In this document: positions 37,106-64,000 of the stretch, piece after piece
Position numbering within the stretch: the stretch's first letter is position 1
Layout of the letters: every line of letters starts with the position of its first letter
NCBI GenBank assembly: GCA_964017155.1
Contig: OZ024856.1
Location: 3,661,201 to 3,725,200, forward strand
Length of the DNA: 64,000 nt
Source of the DNA: Oasisia sp. SBJ-2009
Lineage: Eukaryota; Annelida; Polychaeta; Sabellida; Siboglinidae
Direction of reading: 5' to 3'
Program-made: the position numbers and the translations under genes
The notes under the pieces: model-generated
Seen by the model: the letters and a program-made list of their open reading frames with translations, nothing else
Databases searched by the model: none
What the model was told of the DNA's origin: nothing

Positions 37106-37375
37106 ATAATAATAATAATAATAATAATAAAACTTTATTTTGACACCATCAAATCTGGGACGTATGTCCCGTTCATGGGTGTGTACATACATGTAAATAG
37201 GTAAACAAATTAATAAATATAGTTAAGCTAAAATATAATGTTCACGGGTGTATGCATACATGTAAATAGGTAAATTAATAAATAAATATAGTTAAGCTAA
37301 AATATAATGTTCACGGGTGTGTACATACATGTAAATAAATAAATAAGTATAGCTAAGCTAAAATATAATGTTCGT
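37106..37375. repeat. (TAA)n tract plus 69-bp tandem repeat
   Basis: (TAA)n at 37109-37131 is followed by three and a part units of period 69 (GTTCACGGGTGTGTACATAC, then ATGTAAATA), starting 37171, 37240 and 37309. Confidence 0.85.
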
Positions 37376-37918
37376 TGTGTAAAACTGGTTATGTGGAAAA
37401 TAAAAATGCTCTCTACAACTATGTCAGTGCGTGTATTAGCAATTTTCAGTTGTTTTTGTTATTATCTTTGATCACAAAATACAATTAAAAAAGGTGTTTC
37501 ACATTTCTCAGGGAAAATATTTGGGTTTTCACAGTTCACACTGAAAAGTATCATTTCTTGTTTAAATTGTTCGATTTTGTTGTTTGGTGGCATAGATATA
37601 TTTTATGAGAAGAATTTGAAGAAAGTGATACCTCAGTCATGGCTCACACAAAAATTTAAATCACGCTTCCTGCTGTTGCATCTGATCACAAATCACAGCT
37701 ACAAAAAAGAACTTTCATGTTTCACAATGAAATTATTTTGCAAATCGCTGATCACTCCGTCATAATTATGCCAACAATACTTTTGTTAGATTTCAGTGCA
37801 AATCATTTGAGGTTTGGTCACATTCCAGTGCATAAGATTGTCGAAACACTCTTAATTTATTTTTATATATCATTAGCATAGATGCTTTTATGGAACAGTT
37901 TCTTTTTCTCCAATGCAG

Positions 37919-38100
37919 AGTGCAACTCAGACTATTTATTCAGGAAGGTGGGGAGGGGACCCAAGGGATGGTCATTTTACCACAGGTATATTTCACCCAG
38001 CATCGCTAGGCAATTTGGCCAATATATTATTTCAAGCGAGGAATTATGAACGTGGTCAGTGGGAACTGAAAGCATGGTCATCCAAGACAGGCGATTGTTA
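37919..38100 (+). CDS. Unidentified open frame, possible exon
   Basis: After a good acceptor (TTTTCTCCAATGCAG) the plus frame reads SATQTIYSGRWGGDPRDGHF, then NLANILFQARNYERGQWELK, ending WSSKTGDC and TAA. The composition is protein-like. No family recognised. It could be a terminal exon or chance. Confidence 0.22.
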
Positions 38101-39848
38101 AAAACAGACATAATCCCACACAAGTTCTACTCCATCAAGATGGAAAGACAGAATGGAAAGAGTGTAAAAAGACAGAGGAGAGAAGCTGACAGAGAAATAG
38201 CAACTAAAGCAGTGCAGCAGCTTTTATCAACGTCTCGGGAATAAAGACACATCACAAGGTCACGTATCTACAAAAGCCCCATCATTCTTTCTGTTATGAC
38301 AAAACATAAAAACCCCGAAACTACCCCTGTATAACAGTCCCCTCACTACTCAGGCCACTTCTGGCCAGTCCTGAGTATAACCTCGATAATAGTGAGGTCC
38401 CACCCTTTCTTATTTAGCAGTTAGTCGTCCATATTGAGTAACAAATACTTGGAATCTGACAATAATTCTCTTAATGGTATCAGGTGGAGGACCGACCTTT
38501 ATGAGCTGATTTATGATAGCGTGTACATCAGGCCTTAGTTTACATATCCAATCTGCTGTTTGAAAATATCAAGGCTATATACCGTGACATCTATTGGCAA
38601 TAAAAACGCTTTGCGTGTACCTTTAACACAACATCACAATTTTATTGACAGTTATCATTCTCGGAACTTTCCATGACCTTCATCTTTATTAGTGACAAAG
38701 TCATAACTGAAGGTCAGAGTCTCTCGCGGCATCTTATAATTGTGTGAAACAATGGGACACCGTCATGACAGTCCACAATGTAATTACGTTACATAACTGT
38801 AATCCTAGATGTTTACAATACTTGCACTGCTTGAAACAAGACTTACCATGACACAACTTACATTAACATTATTAGTATGTTTACAAGAACTTACACTCCA
38901 TTGTTATTTGATTTGAAACTTGCAACATTTTGGTCTACCCACTGTAGAAGTTTATCACACACCTATGTCATGTGACATGGCTCAAATTTTTGCAGAATGA
39001 TCTAATTGTAGATGGCGGCAAGTGGTATCCCTGGTCTTGTTTCATGGTAGCGGCTCTCTCCTTGATGTGTGGCCTGTTTGATTTTTCTCTTTTGCCAGTT
39101 TTGTTCTTGGGCTAGACATGATGTTGCCATGGACACTGACTGTCCCATGGCCAGTCAGTGACGTCCTACTCCTGTGCATTTGTACTGTTTCGTGTGTACA
39201 GATGTTTCCGCTGAAATCTGAGTCACATCATATGACATCAGTGTATGACAATGATCCACGGCTGGTGGGTCGAAAAGTTTCAAATAACAATTTCCAATAA
39301 CAACAATGGTGAGTGTATATTCTTGCTGACTATCTGAATCTTGGAGCCATAACCAACATCTTTCATATCGTTAGTATATGGTTTACACTTCAGTAATCTC
39401 ACAGTTGGTGCATATTCACTGGTCATGTGTTTATATACCAACTTATGACTTAGAATGAACTCTACACTCAATACAATGCAACACAAACTGCATTCAATAA
39501 TGACCACATTTGCAATGTGTGAACAGTTCAGATATCCGCAGTCTGCATAATAAACGAACATTTACTTGTGCCAACATTACTGAAATAGTTGAACTTGAAT
39601 GTTAAACAAGGTAAGGTAACTGTTGATGTTGTGAACTGTGAATATACATATATGCTATTACATATAGAGATAGGTTACAGATTTGGCAGTATTGTCACAG
39701 TATTTCGGATATGACCTTGAAATAACCTAATGAAGTGTGCTGGTGACGTGTACACTCATTGGCTACATGACAGTTTATGGCAGAATGCTCTTTGACTTTT
39801 ACTGTGTCACCACTGAGATGACAATGAATCTGCTTCTGACCCTGGACT
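38101..39848. other. XPO5 3' UTR and downstream flank
   Basis: No further coding exon seen. The part above about 38690 is the likely 3' UTR of XPO5 on the minus strand. Confidence 0.4.
38685..38690 (-). promoter_or_regulatory. Possible XPO5 polyadenylation signal
   Basis: On the minus strand this reads AATAAA. It is the first canonical hexamer I found after the XPO5 stop, implying a 3' UTR of about 1.15 kb. A second AATAAA lies at 38641-38646. No transcript evidence is available. Confidence 0.3.
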
Positions 39849-63017
<23,169 letters not shown>

Positions 63018-63104
63018 CTATAAAATCAAATGCAATTCATCCCTCAGCACAGTAATAAACATATTAATAGCACATGTAATGTTGCACATTAGAAATAAAA
63101 GAAA

Positions 63105-63340
63105 ATGCGTACTTGACACTGTATTTAACAACTTGAGTGCCCCAAGGATCCGTACTTGGACCAATCTTATTTCTGGTCTATATCAATGATATAATTAATT
63201 CTACGTCTTTAAATTTATTGTCTTTTGCTGATGACACAACTGTATACAAATCAGGTCCTCATACTGATACTTTAATTAACAAAATAAACCAAGAATTAAA
63301 ACATGAAGCATGCAGAAATAAGATAAATAATTAACTCAAA
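63105..63340 (+). mobile_element. LINE reverse-transcriptase fragment
   Basis: Plus frame VPQGSVLGPILFLVYINDII, then LLSFADDTTVYKSG and INKINQELKH. This is the RT core with the PQGSVLGP and FADD boxes of CR1/Jockey-type LINEs. It is short, truncated and antisense to XPO5. Confidence 0.9.
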
Positions 63341-63859
63341 ATATTTCAATGCATCAACAAGTGTTTAAACGTCAATACAAGCAAGGTGTTACAAACTGAC
63401 TGAGTAGCTAGGAAGAACATACAAAACCCACAGAGTGGCTACTGGGTAGAAATGGCTGGGTAAAATATAATGACATGTTTTTATTTTTATTACATTTTAT
63501 ATTTAAATGATGGTTGTCACATTCTGGTTATAATCTACAAGTGTTGTCAGTCTTCACTGGGCTTATGTTTGTATTGGTAATCCCTGGACTTTAACTTGAC
63601 TTGCTTCACTTGTGGGAAAGGGAAAGTGTGATTGTTATCAGGACAATTTCAATGGTTCTTTGAAGCAGTCCCCAGCCAGCACCCATTCACATAAGGCAGT
63701 AGGACAAGCCTAATTGACTTCCCATTCATCATTTTCATCCACTGATTAATTGCTGGGTAATGTTTGACCAGCAGCTTTAGTGTCCAACTTTTCTTAGTCA
63801 TTAAACACCATTGCCTGCACAGTAACACTCCCAACTGTCTGTAAAATATCCTTCCTGGC

Positions 63860-64000
63860 ATCACAACAATATCAGATGCTCAATTCCTTTTCAATCAATT
63901 CCAATTCAAAATCTTTCAATTCCAATTCCCTTCAAAATCTTTCAATTCCAATTCAATTAATTTTTTCGAAATCTTTCAATTCCAATTCCCATTCCAATTC
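63860..64000. repeat. AATTCC-rich tandem repeat at window edge
   Basis: Repeated TTCAATTCCAATTC and AAATCTTTCAATTCC motifs running off the right end. Confidence 0.8.

Noticed and set aside
63018..64000. Missing first XPO5 exons
   Set aside because: I searched the minus strand for the HFGLQILEHV-like segment and found none; only an antisense RT fragment is present, so the exons lie outside the window.

Overview
This window is animal nuclear DNA. It is AT-rich, has GT-AG introns, and is full of microsatellites, minisatellites, SINE-like sequences, MITE-like hairpins and decayed LINE fragments. A marine invertebrate is most likely, possibly a mollusc, but the species and phylum cannot be fixed from sequence alone. 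I see no bacterial operons, rRNA genes or CRISPR arrays.

One gene is certain. The right 24 kb (39.8-63.0 kb, minus strand) carries exportin-5 (XPO5), the Ran-GTP-dependent exporter of pre-microRNA hairpins. I resolved 30 exons, base by base, with compatible phases. They give 3,427 nt of open frame: about 1,141 residues plus the last base of a split codon, ending at a TAA. The first ~76 residues by comparison with the human protein, including most of the importin-beta N-terminal domain, are encoded beyond the right edge. The XPO5 introns hold LINE C-terminal fragments, a TTAA-flanked inverted-repeat element, an RT fragment and many tandem repeats.

The most unusual feature is that at least eight XPO5 splice junctions are physically part of a tandem repeat. 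Each repeat unit copies the end of the exon together with its donor or acceptor, so introns carry from 3 to about 19 decoy splice sites. A separate GACAGG-type hexanucleotide repeat is in frame inside one exon and encodes 14 Gly-Gln dipeptides.

The left 39 kb has no gene I can name. It holds a LINE fragment inserted in a minisatellite (1.7-2.7 kb) and four copies of a ~300-bp hAT-like MITE, three with 8-bp target duplications and one with a likely paralogous empty site at 62.0 kb. It also holds a ~2.95-kb array of a 15/16-bp unit (10.4-13.4 kb), a Harbinger-like MITE (14.3 kb), an inverted pair of tRNA-like arms (21.1-21.8 kb), and a 3.1-kb element with P-element-like ends (26.07-29.17 kb). 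A palindromic 174-bp MITE (29.7 kb), a hAT-like element (35.7-36.6 kb) and tRNA-derived SINEs complete the list. A few open stretches (6.7-7.0, 34.65-34.83 and 37.9-38.1 kb) could be exons of unknown genes but are weak.
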